A stretch of DNA of 58,009 nucleotides from Streptomyces aureocirculatus (GCF_000720475.1 NZ_JOAP01000045.1:1-58009); one strand, 5' to 3'. Counted from the stretch's first letter, positions 1 to 9,134 are shown. Translations and numbers: made by a program. The notes: generated from the letters alone by a model not told the origin.

Positions 1-489
1 CCCACCACCCCCACCCGGCCCCCCAAGACCGTGACGATCTCCCCGACCGACTCCGGGTCCTGGCGCTCCGGGCGCCCCGACGACTACGCCTCCGCCCCCA
101 CCCAGGGCACCTGGACCAGCCGGGGACCGCGGCGCGGGGCGTGGTTCTACGGCACCCAGATCGCCGCCGCCTGCTCCGGCAAGACCGTCGCCTCCATGAA
201 GGTCAAGTTCACACGCAAGCGCGGCGCGGGCCGCAACAGCAAAGTCCCCATGCACCTGTACCTGCACGACCACACCTCGCCACCGTCCGGGCAGCTCGAC
301 CTCGACGACGGCCCCGAGGAACTGCTGCGGCTGTCCGTCGGCGCCAAGGGCACCGCCACCCTGCCCTCCTCCTGGCGCTCGCAGCTCGCCTCCGGCGCCG
401 CACGTGGGCTGGCCATCTACACCACCGGCAGCCGCGACTACGGGGCGTTCACCGGCGGCCAGATCACCATCGCCTTCTCCGCCTCCTAG
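1..489 (+). CDS. Phage tail/minor structural protein, 5' truncated by the window edge
   Basis: The frame is open from base 1, so the gene begins upstream and only its C-terminal ~162 codons are present. A GTG at 31 is internal to the open frame and is not a convincing start. The product is Gly/Ser/Thr-rich with a beta-strand-like character and no membrane segment. It is followed after 10 bp by another tail-type gene and then a tailspike, which suggests a virion (tail or fibre-associated) protein. No recognised domain was seen. The role is inferred from context only. Confidence 0.7.
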   Translation, partial: PTTPTRPPKTVTISPTDSGSWRSGRPDDYASAPTQGTWTSRGPRRGAWFYGTQIAAACSGKTVASMKVKFTRKRGAGRNSKVPMHLYLHDHTSPPSGQLDLDDGPEELLRLSVGAKGTATLPSSWRSQLASGAARGLAIYTTGSRDYGAFTGGQITIAFSAS

Positions 490-499
490 GAGCTGCGCT

Positions 500-1117
500 G
501 TGACCATCGGATTCGCCGAACTCCCCGTCCCCGTCGGCGGGGACAGCCCCACCATCCCCGCCGACATCGCCGAGCTCGCCTCCGCGCTGGACCCGCACCT
601 GGTGCAGCACGCCGCCGACCAGGCCGACCGCGACGCCCAGTACTCCGTCGCCCCCGCCCAGACGCTGGTCATCGCCGCCGACGGCACCACCTGGATCAAG
701 ACCTCGTCGGTCTCCAACACCTGGGCGACCGTGCACACCCCCCTGCAGGCCTGGCAGTCCACTTTCACCCCCGCCACCGGCCTGGAGGAAGGCATCACCG
801 ACGTCGGCCTGCGCCTGGTCGACGGCGTCCACGTCTACATCAAAGGCCGTCTGCAGCGCACCGACGGCCAGAACCTGCAGGACGCCAACGCCGTCAACCT
901 CGGCGCCGTCCCCTCCAACCTCAAACCCACCGAACTGCGCACCTGGGCGGGCACCTGCTCGATGGCCGGCACCACCACCCTGGCCACCGGCCGCCTCGAG
1001 CTCCTGGACGACGCCACCGTCTCCGCCTACGGCGACCCCGGCGACCTCCTGTGGTGGTACCAGGGCGTCGACGGCACCCCCTGGGTGGACATCACCGGCG
1101 ACTACTGGCTCGACTAA
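500..1117 (+). CDS. Phage minor tail protein, hypothetical
   Basis: This 205-residue protein starts at a GTG at 500, preceded by an AGGAG sequence at 488-492 that overlaps the stop of the previous gene. The start was chosen because of this ribosome binding site; the open frame extends further upstream but overlaps the previous gene. The sequence is acidic with no signal peptide or membrane helix. The middle (an IAADGTTW segment, then a VGLRLVDGVHVYIKG segment) resembles beta-rich phage structural modules. It sits directly upstream of the tailspike. Virion role is inferred from neighbours. Confidence 0.75.
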   Translation: MTIGFAELPVPVGGDSPTIPADIAELASALDPHLVQHAADQADRDAQYSVAPAQTLVIAADGTTWIKTSSVSNTWATVHTPLQAWQSTFTPATGLEEGITDVGLRLVDGVHVYIKGRLQRTDGQNLQDANAVNLGAVPSNLKPTELRTWAGTCSMAGTTTLATGRLELLDDATVSAYGDPGDLLWWYQGVDGTPWVDITGDYWLD

Positions 1118-1128
1118 GGAGGCAGCGC

Positions 1129-3786
1129 ATGGCCCTGTACACCTACGGCGGCACCCCCTCCGACGTCCTCACCACCACCACCGGCGACGTCGTCCCCAAC
1201 TACCCCGTCCTCGTCCGCCGCGCGGGCACCGGCGAGCTCGTCACCGCCCTGTACGAGGAGGACGGCACCACCCCGATCAGCGAACTGCGCACCAACCCCG
1301 CAGGCAGCGGAGCGCCGGGCGCGATCCGTACCTTCAAGGCTGCGGACGCCACGGCGATCGAATTCGAGTACCTCGACGGCGAAGGCGACCCGGTGCGCTG
1401 GTACGCGGCCGCCCGCGAAGCCTCCACCGGCGCCCTGGACCAGATCGAGGGCAAACTCGACAAGACCGGCGGGACCTTGACAGGCAAGGCGCAGTGGGGC
1501 GTGGCCAACGCCAGCGACGTCGTCCTCGCCTCCTTCAAGGCCTCCCCCACGGCGGACACCCACGACCGGTGGCGGATGACCGCCGACGGCGCGATGGCCT
1601 GGGGCCCCGGCAACGCCGCCCGGGACACCTTCCTGGCCCGCTCCGGGGCCGGCGTGCTGGAGACCCCCGGAACCCTGGTCGCCGGACAGGTCTCCCTCGG
1701 CGGGGCGCGGATCTTCAACCCGCGGGTGGTGTACGGGGCGCTCGGCGACGGTGCGGCCAACGACGCCCCCGCCCTGCAGCTCGCCCTGAACGCGGCCCGG
1801 GACGCGGGCGGCGGGATCGTGCTGGTGCCGCCGGGCACCTACCGGCTGGCCGCCCTGCCGCTGCGGATCTACCGCAAGACGTGGCTGCTGGCGATGCCCG
1901 GCGCTGTCTTCCAGCGCGGCACGACCGGCACCATGCTCCTCAACGGCGACGCGGGCCAGAGCCTTGGCGGGTACACCGGGCATGGCGACATCATCATCGA
2001 GGGCGGCGTCTGGGACTGCCGCGGGACCACGTACCCGACGTCCGGGATGTGCATGTCCATCGGGCACGCCGAGAACGTCCTCATCCGCGACACCCTGATC
2101 AAGGACGTGTGCGGCTACCACGGCATCGAGGTCAATGCCGTGCGCCACGCGGTGATCCGCAACGTCCGCGGCTACGGCTACCTCGACCCCGGTGACCGGC
2201 CGTTCAGCGAGTTCATCCAGCCCGACCTCGCCAAGAGCTCCGGTGTGTTCGGCGGTTTCGGGCCTTACGACGACACCCCTTGCGTGGACCTGCTCATCGA
2301 CGGCTGCTCGACCGGCCCGTCCGGCACCGCCGGGACGACGGCCTGGCCGCGCGGCGTCGGATCCCACTCCGCGAGCCCGTCCAAGCCTCACCGTGACATC
2401 CGCATCGTCGACTGCCTCTTCGAGGACTGCGCGCAGTACGCGATCGGCGGGTACACCTGGACCGGCGTCACGGTCGACAACTGCCAGATCCGGGGCTGCG
2501 GCGGGGGCATCCGCATGCGGACCCTGGACTCGTCCTCCACTTCGCACCGCACCCCGGCCGGAGGCGGATCACCGACGATCCCGGGCTCGCAGCCACTGCG
2601 AACGGTGACGATCACCGACTGCGAGATCACCGGTTCCACCGGCTACGACGACGCCATCCAGCTCATCGGCGAGGCCACCGGCACCATCATCAACGCCAAG
2701 ATCAGCGGGACGACGGTCGACGGCGTCACCGCAGGCGGGCAGAACGGCCTGAGGCTGGAGTACGTCGACGACTACACCCTCGACGACAACACCGTCCGCG
2801 ACACCGCGGGCACCGGCATCAGCCAGGAATTCACCACCGGCGGCACCGTGACCGGCAACCGCGTAAGAGGCACGAGCGGCTCTGGGATCGCGTGCACCAA
2901 CTGCTCCGAGGTCGAGATCATCGCGAACAACCTCCGGGAGTTGGGCATCAACGGGGTGCACGTGCTCGGCGGATCGGACGTCACGATCGCCGAGAACTAC
3001 ATCAAGGGCGCCTCCCACGCCGCAGCCGGGTCGTGGGGGATCCGCGCCTCGACCTCTGCGGACGGCCTCCTCGTCATGGGCAACAAGGTCCGCAAGTACG
3101 GGTCGGGCTCGGAGGTCGCGGCCGGGATCGGCATCACCAGCACCTGCACGAACCTGCGCCGGTACGGCAACGACCTCGGCGACACCGGCCTGGATGACCA
3201 GTCCACCGGGCCTGAGACGACCCCCTACGACAACATGGGCGCCCTCGATGACCTGATGCGCCCGGCCGGGCGATACGAGACCACGTCGCGGCTGCGGTGC
3301 GGCACCTCGTCGTCGTCCGCGTCGTCCGGGGTGCTGTACCTGGTGCCGATCTGGCTGCCCAAGGGCGCCGTCATCAGCAACATCAGCTTCATCACGGGCG
3401 GCACCGCAGTGGGCACGCCGACCAACTGGTGGTTCACATTGCACGACCGCAATCGCGTGGCGCTGGCCCGGACCGCGGACCAGACCACCACCGCGTGGGC
3501 CGCGAACACCACGAAAACGTTGGCGGTCGCGCAGACCACGGCCGGGTCCGCGTCGTCGTACACGACGACGTACTCCGGCCTGCACTACCTCGGCATCATG
3601 ATCAAGGCCACGACCATGCCGACCATCGTCGGCGAGGGATCCATGATCGTCGGCTCCGGCTCGGCGCCGGGCTTCGGCGACACGAACACCGGCCAGAGCA
3701 CACCGCCCACCGTCACCGGCGGCGCCTTCACGGCCGCGGCGTTCGGCGGCAACACCGGCCTGCTCGCCTACGGCTACACCACCTGA
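1129..3786 (+). CDS. Tailspike/tail fibre with pectate-lyase-like beta-helix
   Basis: This 885-residue protein starts at ATG 1129 behind a near-perfect AAGGAGG at 1115-1122. Residues ~1-110 form a baseplate or fibre attachment-like region. From ~residue 202 the motif YGALGDGAANDAPALQ, then a GGGIVLVPPGTY segment, is the signature of the Pectate_lyase_3 family. It is followed by several hundred residues of short strands with Asn/Gly turns, as in a right-handed parallel beta-helix. The last ~170 residues are Thr/Ser-rich and may be a receptor-binding or trimerisation head. Such tailspikes bind and often cleave host surface glycans. The substrate cannot be read from sequence. Confidence 0.88.
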   Translation: MALYTYGGTPSDVLTTTTGDVVPNYPVLVRRAGTGELVTALYEEDGTTPISELRTNPAGSGAPGAIRTFKAADATAIEFEYLDGEGDPVRWYAAAREASTGALDQIEGKLDKTGGTLTGKAQWGVANASDVVLASFKASPTADTHDRWRMTADGAMAWGPGNAARDTFLARSGAGVLETPGTLVAGQVSLGGARIFNPRVVYGALGDGAANDAPALQLALNAARDAGGGIVLVPPGTYRLAALPLRIYRKTWLLAMPGAVFQRGTTGTMLLNGDAGQSLGGYTGHGDIIIEGGVWDCRGTTYPTSGMCMSIGHAENVLIRDTLIKDVCGYHGIEVNAVRHAVIRNVRGYGYLDPGDRPFSEFIQPDLAKSSGVFGGFGPYDDTPCVDLLIDGCSTGPSGTAGTTAWPRGVGSHSASPSKPHRDIRIVDCLFEDCAQYAIGGYTWTGVTVDNCQIRGCGGGIRMRTLDSSSTSHRTPAGGGSPTIPGSQPLRTVTITDCEITGSTGYDDAIQLIGEATGTIINAKISGTTVDGVTAGGQNGLRLEYVDDYTLDDNTVRDTAGTGISQEFTTGGTVTGNRVRGTSGSGIACTNCSEVEIIANNLRELGINGVHVLGGSDVTIAENYIKGASHAAAGSWGIRASTSADGLLVMGNKVRKYGSGSEVAAGIGITSTCTNLRRYGNDLGDTGLDDQSTGPETTPYDNMGALDDLMRPAGRYETTSRLRCGTSSSSASSGVLYLVPIWLPKGAVISNISFITGGTAVGTPTNWWFTLHDRNRVALARTADQTTTAWAANTTKTLAVAQTTAGSASSYTTTYSGLHYLGIMIKATTMPTIVGEGSMIVGSGSAPGFGDTNTGQSTPPTVTGGAFTAAAFGGNTGLLAYGYTT

Positions 3787-3874
3787 CCTTCACCGGGCCG
3801 CGTTGGCGGCCGCCCTCGCCCTTCGCCCCGCGCCGTGTCGGCCCGGGGCTTCGTACTGCTCGAGGAGGTACCCG

Positions 3875-4126
3875 ATGCTCCCGACCCTCGGCCGCATCGT
3901 CATCTACCGCGCCAAGACCCGCGGCTGCCCCCTGACCGCCATCGTCACGGCGACCAGGGACACCCTGGACCCGATCGGCCTCGAGCTCGGCGACGTACCG
4001 CCGCTCGAGACCGACACAGACGTGCACCTGCACGTCCTTACCCCCGGTGACCAGGGCTCGTACACCGAACACCAGGTCCCGCAGGGCGACAGGCCGGGCA
4101 CCTGGTCCTGGCCGGAGCGTGTGTGA
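3875..4126 (+). CDS. Small phage protein, hypothetical
   Basis: This 83-residue protein starts at ATG 3875 with GAGGAGG at 3862-3868. Its stop TGA (4124-4126) overlaps the ATG of the endolysin gene, so the two are translationally coupled. There is no signal peptide, no membrane segment and no recognised domain; short beta-rich blocks are seen. Position between tailspike and lysin suggests a small virion or lysis accessory protein, without direct evidence. Confidence 0.75.
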   Translation: MLPTLGRIVIYRAKTRGCPLTAIVTATRDTLDPIGLELGDVPPLETDTDVHLHVLTPGDQGSYTEHQVPQGDRPGTWSWPERV

Positions 4127-5043
4127 TGGCCCCCACGCTGTCCCCGTCCCGGTTCCTGGACGCGCTGAAGGACGAGGGCGTGACCATCGTCGAGGTCGGC
4201 GACTGGCGCGACAACAACCGCAACCACATGGGCCCCTGGGGGCCCGTGCACGGCGTGATGATCCACCACACCGTGACCTCCGGGTCCGCGGCCACCGTTC
4301 GGATGTGCAGGTACGGGCACGCCAGTCTGCCCGGGCCGCTGTGTCACGGCGTGATCACCAAGGACGGCCGCGTGCACCTCGTCGGCTACGGCCGCGCCAA
4401 CCACGCCGGTCTGGGCGATGACGACGTGCTGCGCGCGGTCATCTCAGAGAAGGCCCCGCCGGCGGACAACGAGGCCAACACCGACGGCAACCGCCACTTC
4501 TACGGCTTCGAGTGCGAGAACCTCGGCGACGGCGAGGACCCCTGGCCCAAGGCCCAGGTGGAGGCGATCGTGCGGGTGATCACCGCGCTGTGCCGCGCGC
4601 ACAAGTGGACCGTACGCTCGGCGCTCCGGCATCTGGACTGGCAGCCGGGCAAGATCGACCCTCGCGGGCCCGGGCTGGACTGGTCCGACATCCAGGAGCG
4701 GGCAGCGAAGCGACTCGGGACGAAACCCCCGGGCACGCCTCTGCCGCAGCCGCAGCGGCCGAAGGTGTCGGTGGCCAAACTGGCTACGGCGGCCCGCACC
4801 GATCCTGGGGCGAAGGGCACGCCTGTCTCCTACAGCGGGACACGGATCGTCGAGGCCGCGCTCGTGGACGCGGGACTGCTCGAAAAGCCGCTCCTGGACG
4901 GGCACTTCGGCAGCGCCACAGTCACTGCGTACGCGGCCTGGCAGCGCCGTTGCGGATACTCCGGCAAGGCCGCTGACGGTATCCCCGGCAAGTCCAGCCT
5001 GACCCGACTCGGCGACGCGCACGGCTTCGCCGTCACCACCTGA
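4126..5043 (+). CDS. Endolysin: N-acetylmuramoyl-L-alanine amidase with peptidoglycan-binding tail
   Basis: This 305-residue protein starts at ATG 4126, which overlaps the preceding stop. Residues ~35-200 match the amidase_2/PGRP fold: an MIHHTV motif (His47/His48), a GHASLPGPLCHG segment, and LRHLDW with His169 followed by IDPRGPGLDW, which would supply zinc ligands. This enzyme class cleaves the amide between MurNAc and L-Ala of the stem peptide. Residues ~210-230 form a Pro-rich linker, and ~235-305 resemble a PG_binding_1-type domain (GHFGSATVTAYAAWQRR). No signal peptide is present, so release would depend on the holin-like proteins encoded next. Confidence 0.92.
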   Translation: MAPTLSPSRFLDALKDEGVTIVEVGDWRDNNRNHMGPWGPVHGVMIHHTVTSGSAATVRMCRYGHASLPGPLCHGVITKDGRVHLVGYGRANHAGLGDDDVLRAVISEKAPPADNEANTDGNRHFYGFECENLGDGEDPWPKAQVEAIVRVITALCRAHKWTVRSALRHLDWQPGKIDPRGPGLDWSDIQERAAKRLGTKPPGTPLPQPQRPKVSVAKLATAARTDPGAKGTPVSYSGTRIVEAALVDAGLLEKPLLDGHFGSATVTAYAAWQRRCGYSGKAADGIPGKSSLTRLGDAHGFAVTT

Positions 5044-5056
5044 CCTGGAGGAACCC

Positions 5057-5284
5057 ATGGCATCTGCCTCTGCCCCCATCGAGAAGAAGGTCACGGCCAG
5101 TTCCGTGATCGCCTACCTGGCCAGTCTTGCCGGGCTTGCCGTTCTTGGCGCCGTCACCGACGACCCGTCGCTGATCTCCGGCATGCCGGATGCATTGGAG
5201 CCTTTCGTCCTCGCCCTGGTCCCGGCCGCGGCATCGTGGATCGCCGGGTGGGCGGCGCCGCATACCCCGCGCTCCGACGTCTGA
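5057..5284 (+). CDS. Putative holin, class II-like
   Basis: This 75-residue protein has two hydrophobic segments (about residues 17-35 and 49-67) separated by an acidic turn, with a short charged N-terminus. ATG 5057 is preceded by TGGAGGA at 5044-5050. It lies directly downstream of the endolysin, the usual position of a holin, which would permeabilise the cytoplasmic membrane at lysis. No diagnostic motif exists for holins; the call rests on size, topology and position. Confidence 0.75.
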   Translation: MASASAPIEKKVTASSVIAYLASLAGLAVLGAVTDDPSLISGMPDALEPFVLALVPAAASWIAGWAAPHTPRSDV

Positions 5285-5304
5285 CCTGACAGGAGGCCGC
5301 TCAC

Positions 5305-5652
5305 GTGGCTGACGAGCCGACCCTCGGCGAGGTCGCCAGACGCCTTGAGGCCATCCACGCCGACCTCAAGGAGGCCCTGCGCGAGCACGGTGCACGGCTC
5401 GACAAAAAGGTCAGCGTCGAGCGGTACGAGTTGGAGCGGCGCAACGCTGATGACGTACACCGGCAACTAATCGAACGCGTGGCAGCGATTGAGACGGAGC
5501 GGTTGCAAGAGATCCGGGACGACGAGCTGGCGCGGCGCCGGATCGAGGACCAGCGCCGGGCTGACCGGCGCCTCATTCTCACTGGGCTGATCGTTCCTGT
5601 GCTCATCGTGCTGTTGCAGGTGTACCTCTCGACGAGGGGAGCGGGCGCGTGA
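5305..5652 (+). CDS. Phage coiled-coil protein with C-terminal membrane anchor (second holin-like or lysis accessory protein)
   Basis: This 115-residue protein has a GTG start at 5305 behind AGGAGG at 5291-5296. Residues 1-90 are highly charged with heptad-like spacing, indicating a long coiled coil. Residues ~92-110 are a single hydrophobic helix near the C-terminus. The next gene overlaps by four bases (GTGA). The architecture recalls actinophage lysis-cassette proteins of the DUF2746 type, but that family assignment is only a suggestion. Confidence 0.7.
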   Translation: MADEPTLGEVARRLEAIHADLKEALREHGARLDKKVSVERYELERRNADDVHRQLIERVAAIETERLQEIRDDELARRRIEDQRRADRRLILTGLIVPVLIVLLQVYLSTRGAGA

Positions 5653-6326
5653 GGGCTCATACCTCCCCGGCCAAGGCGCGACGCCGCGCCGACCTGTGGT
5701 TCGCCCTGGTAGCGATCGCGGGCGTTGCCGCGCTGGCATGGGTCGTCATCACCATGCAGCAGCTCAGCCAGGACCTGCGTACTGCCAATGAGGCGAGGGA
5801 CGCTCTCGCCTCGCAGGTCGAGCGCCTGGGTGGCGCGCCCGTGGCGGGCCCGCCCGGGAGCCGCGGCGAACCCGGGCGCGGTGTCGTCGGGCCGCGAGGG
5901 CCCCGCGGTCCGGCGGGCGAGGACGGCGAGCCGGGTCCGTCCGGTAGCCCGGGCCGCGACGGCAAGACGGGGAAGGACGGCGGACCGGGCCAAGACGGCG
6001 ACGACGGAAGCTCCGGGCAGCCGGGCCCGGGCGGGGAAGACGGCGCGCCTGGAGCTGCGGGTGCGGAAGGCGTAGCGGGTCCGCCTGGGCCGCAGGGCCA
6101 GCCGGGGCCCGCGGGCCCGGTGGGCGAGCAAGGTCCGCGCGGGGAGCAGGGTCCCGCGGGTGAGCCCGGCCGGGACGGGCAGACCTGTCCGGACGGGTAC
6201 AGCCTCCAGCCGCCGGCCGGTGACCCGGATGCGCTGGTGTGCCGTAAGGATGGCGCTCCGGATCGGGGGGAGAGTGAGCCTCCGCCGCAGGGTGCGGCTC
6301 TTGATCCTGCACGACGGCAGTACTGA
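5649..6326 (+). CDS. Collagen-like phage membrane protein
   Basis: This 225-residue protein has a GTG start at 5649, overlapping the previous stop by four bases. Residues ~17-37 form a membrane helix and ~38-60 a short coiled coil. From ~residue 66 there are about 37 Gly-X-Y triplets, with one interruption after the first three. A C-terminal ~45-residue segment follows with two Cys (CPDGYS... and ...LVCRKDG). Collagen-like repeats are common in phage fibres and surface proteins, where they form trimeric rods. Here the N-terminal anchor implies display on the host cell surface rather than in the virion. Last gene before a strong terminator. Confidence 0.85.
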   Translation: MRAHTSPAKARRRADLWFALVAIAGVAALAWVVITMQQLSQDLRTANEARDALASQVERLGGAPVAGPPGSRGEPGRGVVGPRGPRGPAGEDGEPGPSGSPGRDGKTGKDGGPGQDGDDGSSGQPGPGGEDGAPGAAGAEGVAGPPGPQGQPGPAGPVGEQGPRGEQGPAGEPGRDGQTCPDGYSLQPPAGDPDALVCRKDGAPDRGESEPPPQGAALDPARRQY

Positions 6327-6329
6327 AGT

Positions 6330-6361
6330 GGCCCCCTTTCGCCTTCGGGCGGAGGGGGGCC
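6330..6361 (+). terminator. Terminator of the prophage lysis operon
   Basis: A stem of about 14 bp (GGCCCCCTTTCGCC against GGCGGAGGGGGGCC, one mismatch) surrounds a stable TTCG tetraloop. It begins 3 bp after the collagen-like gene stop and is followed by CTCTTCGTCG. It closes the co-directional tail/lysis gene block. Confidence 0.85.
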
Positions 6362-6380
6362 TCTTCGTCGTGTCCGGGAG

Positions 6381-6563
6381 TCAGGCGGCGATGGCGATCT
6401 GGGTGGTGCGGGTGGCTGCGATCCACTCGATGAGGAGGTGTTCGTAGCGTGCTCGCTGCTCGTTGGTGAGAACGACGCGGGGATCGGTCCAGAGTGCGCG
6501 GATGTCCTTGTTCACAGCCGCAGCAGGCCGCACGGGGCCAGGGCTCGGGGAGTTGGGGGACAT
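6381..6563 (-). CDS. Small hypothetical protein
   Basis: A 60-residue frame on the minus strand begins at ATG 6563. The N-terminus is Pro-rich; residues ~18-55 look helical, with a TNEQRARYEHLLIEWIAA segment. No clear Shine-Dalgarno sequence precedes the ATG. It is the first minus-strand gene beyond the prophage lysis block and may be a phage-border gene. Its function is unknown. Confidence 0.5.
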   Translation of the reverse strand: MSPNSPSPGPVRPAAAVNKDIRALWTDPRVVLTNEQRARYEHLLIEWIAATRTTQIAIAA

Positions 6564-6614
6564 GGGCCAAGCGTAGAGTGCAGCACTGACACCCCGCCAC
6601 GCTACTGGCCAGGA

Positions 6615-7280
6615 TCATGCGATGGCGGCAAGAGCCTTCTCAGCGTCCGCCAGGCCTTCCAGCACGGCGTCGGCGCCGGCGTGCCGCAGCTCGTCCACCG
6701 TGGTGCGTCCTGTAGCCACGGCAACCACCCGGACGCCGGTACCCAGGCCACCCTCAACGTCAGCGGGCGTGTCCCCGAGGAAGACCGCCTTGTCGGGCCG
6801 GGTGGCGGAACGTGCCAGGGCAGCGCGGAGCAGCTCCGGTCGCTCCTCACCGTCTTCGCCGTACGCCCCATCCTCGAGTCGCAGGTAGCTGTCGAGACCG
6901 AAAACGGCGAGCTTGACCTCTGCGGCCGCGCGGACGTTGCCGGTCACGACGGTCTGGCGCACGCCTTGGTCCGCGAGGTGGGCAAGGACGGCGGCGGCGC
7001 CTGGCAGCGCGTGCCCACGCTCGCGGAGTTCTGCGGCCCTCCGTACATGCACGGAACCGAGGGCCGCAGCGAAGGACTCGAACAGCTCATCGCTGTACGG
7101 AAGATCGTGTAGACGTGCGGTCTCCCTCAGAATGACGCGCTCTGTCGACCCGGTGACGGATGCCTGCTCTCGCATCTCAAGACCCGTCACCTCGTGAAAG
7201 GCCTGCGCCCACAGCTCACGCCCGAGGCCCCGCGTTGCCATCAGCGTATGGTCGACGTCCCACAGCACCAGTTCTGGCAC
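6615..7280 (-). CDS. HAD-family hydrolase (phosphoglycolate phosphatase-like)
   Basis: This 221-residue protein has a GTG start at 7280, with GAGAGGGGA upstream. Motif I DVDHTL lies at residues 8-13 (nucleophile Asp8, acid Asp10). Motif II is VVTGN. Motif III/IV is FLGDTPADVEGG. A helical cap lies between motifs I and II. The family hydrolyses small phosphate monoesters; the substrate cannot be deduced. It is divergent from the XRE/TPR regulator with an 83-bp shared promoter region. Confidence 0.88.
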   Translation of the reverse strand: MPELVLWDVDHTLMATRGLGRELWAQAFHEVTGLEMREQASVTGSTERVILRETARLHDLPYSDELFESFAAALGSVHVRRAAELRERGHALPGAAAVLAHLADQGVRQTVVTGNVRAAAEVKLAVFGLDSYLRLEDGAYGEDGEERPELLRAALARSATRPDKAVFLGDTPADVEGGLGTGVRVVAVATGRTTVDELRHAGADAVLEGLADAEKALAAIA

Positions 7281-7363
7281 GGCGTCCCCTCTCTCGGTGG
7301 ATTCCCGTGTCCCCGCTTAGCGGGCACCCTACGCTCGGGCATAGCGAGCGAGGAGTGAGCACC

Positions 7364-8566
7364 ATGGTTGCAGCGGACCTCCCGATCGGGGACCGAATCA
7401 GGCACTACCGCGGAGAGCGCCGACAGGACGCAGTCGCCGGACTGGTCGGCATCTCACCGGACTACCTGTCACAGATCGAGCGCGGTCTCAAGGTTCCGTC
7501 GCTGCCCATCCTGTACGCCCTTGCGCAGGAGCTGGGGGTGCCCACTGCCGCCCTTCTGTCGGAGAAGCCACCTGCCGAAGAGGACTCGGTGGATACGGCA
7601 GAGGCTGCGGTGGGGCGGGCGCTCCTCGGCTACGGGGCAACCACCAGTACGGTGCGTGCCACAGCAGCCGAGCTGAGGGGCCGGGTCGAGGCTGCGTGGC
7701 AGTCCTGGCAGACCGACGGTGACCGCTTCACTCAAGCGGCCACGACGTTGCCCGGCCTGGTTTCCGATACCGAGTACGCCGTGCGCGCCGTTCGTGTCGG
7801 GACGGATGCAGTCGAGCGCCGCGGCGTCCTACGGGCGGCGGCAGACCTCTACTGTCTGCTCCGGTCCTACCTGCGTCGCACGGGCCGCGTCGATCTAGCC
7901 ACCATCGCAGCGGACCGGGCGATGCGCGCCGCCGAGGACGCTGACGACCCGCTCCGCATCGCTGCGGCGCAGTGGAATCTTGGCCACGTCCTGCTCGCTG
8001 CTGGCCAGCCTGGTGAGGCAGAGGAACTTGCCCTACAGGCGGCCGGGCAGGTCGCAACCGCGCGGATGCCAGAGGCTGAACGCACGGCGATGGGCGGCGC
8101 CCTCCAGCTCGTCGCCGTGGTCGGAGCCGCGCGCCGCCGCCGGTGGTCGGAGGCCCGCGAACGCTTGCGCGATCACGCCGCGCCCGCGGCCCGCACGGTG
8201 CTCGACAGCAGCAACGTGGGTTGGACGGTGTTCGGGCCGACCAACGTGGCACTGCACGCTCTGTCTATCGACATGGAGGCGGGCGAGACCGGCGAGGCAC
8301 TGCACACCGCAGACGCCATCGACACGAGCGACCTGCCCAGCGCCGAGCGCGAGTTCACGTTCGGCCTGGAAGTCGCGGCCTGCCACAGCCAGCGGCGAGA
8401 GGACGCTGCCGTGCTGCTGTCTCTCCTTGGCCTGGAGGCCATCGCACCGGAGGACTTGGCTCGTTCTCCCCTCGCGCGCCATCTGGTGCTGACGGTGATC
8501 CGCCGGGCCCGCGCGATGCACGCACGTCAGGCCGAGCAACTGGCTGTGCGAATCGGGCTGGTCTAG
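7364..8566 (+). CDS. XRE-type helix-turn-helix regulator with TPR-like domain
   Basis: This 400-residue protein starts at ATG 7364, 9 nt after GAGGAG. An in-frame GTG at 7355 is too close to that site. Residues ~8-65 form an HTH_XRE domain (GISPDYLSQIERGLKVPS). Residues ~90-400 are alpha-helical, Ala-rich repeats like tetratricopeptide repeats. This is a frequent Streptomyces architecture, with the TPR part thought to sense a peptide or small ligand. A dyad at 8584-8606 separates it from the operon that follows, which it may regulate (inference). Confidence 0.88.
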   Translation: MVAADLPIGDRIRHYRGERRQDAVAGLVGISPDYLSQIERGLKVPSLPILYALAQELGVPTAALLSEKPPAEEDSVDTAEAAVGRALLGYGATTSTVRATAAELRGRVEAAWQSWQTDGDRFTQAATTLPGLVSDTEYAVRAVRVGTDAVERRGVLRAAADLYCLLRSYLRRTGRVDLATIAADRAMRAAEDADDPLRIAAAQWNLGHVLLAAGQPGEAEELALQAAGQVATARMPEAERTAMGGALQLVAVVGAARRRRWSEARERLRDHAAPAARTVLDSSNVGWTVFGPTNVALHALSIDMEAGETGEALHTADAIDTSDLPSAEREFTFGLEVAACHSQRREDAAVLLSLLGLEAIAPEDLARSPLARHLVLTVIRRARAMHARQAEQLAVRIGLV

Positions 8567-8583
8567 TTGGCGAGCCTGTAGTT

Positions 8584-8606
8584 CACCCGAACTGACAGTT
8601 CGGGTG
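8584..8606. promoter_or_regulatory. 10-bp dyad between the XRE/TPR gene and the methyltransferase operon
   Basis: Perfect arms CACCCGAACT and AGTTCGGGTG flank GAC. No T-run follows. It lies 18 bp after the regulator stop and 66 bp before the next ATG. It could be a weak terminator or, more interestingly, an operator for the adjacent XRE protein. Confidence 0.5.
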
Positions 8607-8672
8607 GGCTCAGCAGGAAGTGCCTACGGTCGCTGATGTGAGGCAGATCACCACGACCGTGAGGGCGAGCTG

Positions 8673-9134
8673 ATGAGCGACAGGCATCTGATCACTGAAT
8701 GGCTGGCGCGAGCCCACCCGGTCCCCCGCCAGGCCGATGCGGAGTGGGCGAATCACGGGGTCGCGCTGCTGCCGCTCGGCGTACGCTTCGACGCGCTCCG
8801 CGTCCCCGCCCCCCGCATCCACGCCGCGATCGGAAGCGACGACCGTGGGACTGTCGGCAAGGCTCTGGAGGGCTGGCTGCACGGCCCCGTCGTCCGCGAC
8901 GTCCGTACCGGCAGCGGCCTGTACTACGTACTCATCGCGCCGGACGCGCCATGGGAAGGGCCAGCGGAGCGCCTCGGCCAGGGCATCTACCTGGGCGTCC
9001 CCCGCATCGACAACGAGGTCTCACCCGTCACGTACTGGGCGGTGCAGCCCGAGCGCCCCGGGCACCTGTGCGATCCCGCGCACCTGGCCGCGCTGCTCTC
9101 CACGGCCGAGCCGCTGGAGGCGATCGAGTCATGA
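8673..9134 (+). CDS. Uncharacterised protein, first gene of an overlapping operon
   Basis: This 153-residue soluble protein starts at ATG 8673 behind GAGGGCGAG. Blocks such as HGVALLPLGVRFDALRVPA, GLYYVLIAPD and GIYLGVPRID suggest an alpha/beta fold. The pattern faintly recalls the N-terminal domain of actinobacterial bifunctional primase/polymerase-like proteins, but catalytic acidic motifs were not identified. The stop overlaps the next start (ATGA). Function unknown. Confidence 0.75.
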   Translation: MSDRHLITEWLARAHPVPRQADAEWANHGVALLPLGVRFDALRVPAPRIHAAIGSDDRGTVGKALEGWLHGPVVRDVRTGSGLYYVLIAPDAPWEGPAERLGQGIYLGVPRIDNEVSPVTYWAVQPERPGHLCDPAHLAALLSTAEPLEAIES

